Source: Cyclobacteriaceae bacterium (GTDB lineage: Bacteria > Bacteroidota > Bacteroidia > Cytophagales > Cyclobacteriaceae). From it: a stretch of DNA of 6,514 nucleotides. The translations under genes and the position numbers were made by a program. The DNA is taken from the NCBI GenBank assembly GCA_013140395.1, contig JABFSY010000257.1:1-6514 (forward strand), read 5' to 3'. Under the pieces are notes generated by a model, which worked only from the letters and a program-made list of their open reading frames with translations, was not told where the DNA came from and ran no database searches. Position 1 is the stretch's first letter. Each line of letters starts with the position of its first letter. Below, one piece after another: positions 6,472 to 6,514 of the stretch.

Positions 6472-6514
6472 AAGCAAAAATGGCTAAAGCCCTAAAAAAC
6501 CGTGCATCTAAGCA

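Larger units (their letters stand above)
6395..6514. mobile_element. Possible left end of an insertion sequence, incomplete in window
   Basis: Immediately after, or sharing one G with, the thioesterase stop, the sequence GGGTCTGCTGAAAAACTC begins. From memory, the (G)GGTCTGCTGAAAAA string is typical of terminal inverted repeats of IS5-like and related DDE insertion sequences. The bases just before it, TTAG at 6391-6394, fit the YTAR target preference described for IS5. The following 120 bases contain no complete gene. One frame is open from 6405 to the window end and includes an ATG at 6480 (MAKALKNRASK), which could be the start of a transposase, but that is too short to identify. The opposite terminal repeat lies outside the window, so neither family nor orientation can be fixed. 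The alternative is plain intergenic DNA. Confidence 0.42.

Noticed and set aside
1..6514. A new defence, secretion or toxin-antitoxin system
   Set aside because: All but one of the genes fit housekeeping families, and the single unknown gene has no nuclease, helicase, protease or transporter signature. Nothing supports calling it a system.

Overview
The window reads as chromosomal DNA from a member of the Bacteroidota, most likely a Cytophagales-type bacterium. The reasons are the style of the PBP2, RodA, thymidine kinase and RecO proteins, the near absence of Shine-Dalgarno sequences before the starts, and a close match to the Bacteroidota promoter consensus (TTTG, 19 bases, TAnnTTTG) upstream of the ferredoxin gene. 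Base composition is moderate and even. The lineage is inferred from recalled family features, not from a database search.

Layout. (1) Positions 2-3257, plus strand: the downstream end of a cell-elongation operon, made up of the tail of mreD, a complete mrdA (PBP2, class B transpeptidase) and a complete rodA (SEDS glycosyltransferase). Each junction is a 4-base stop/start overlap (ATGA, then TTGA), so translation is probably coupled. (2) Positions 3262-4239, minus strand: a 325-residue cytosolic protein of unknown function that converges on rodA with only 4 bases between the stop codons. (3) Positions 4268-6394, plus strand: a [2Fe-2S] ferredoxin, thymidine kinase (tdk), recO and a hotdog-fold acyl-CoA thioesterase. 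The last three are packed with a 3-base gap and an ATGA overlap, and the ferredoxin is separated from tdk by 88 bases. (4) Positions 6395-6514: a non-genic tail that begins with a sequence resembling an insertion-sequence terminal repeat directly at the thioesterase stop codon.

How the genes work together. MreD, PBP2 and RodA belong to the elongasome: RodA polymerises glycan from lipid II, PBP2 cross-links it and activates RodA, and MreD is a membrane component of the MreBCD scaffold. The second plus-strand cluster mixes housekeeping functions (electron transfer, thymidine salvage, recombinational repair, thioester hydrolysis) with no single obvious pathway, although tdk and recO both touch DNA metabolism.

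No CRISPR array, rRNA, tRNA, phage module or clear new defence system is visible. The items most worth a second look are the promoter lying across the start codon of the divergent unknown gene, the unknown gene itself, the loss of three of four zinc-ligand cysteines in thymidine kinase, and the possible insertion-sequence boundary at the right end.
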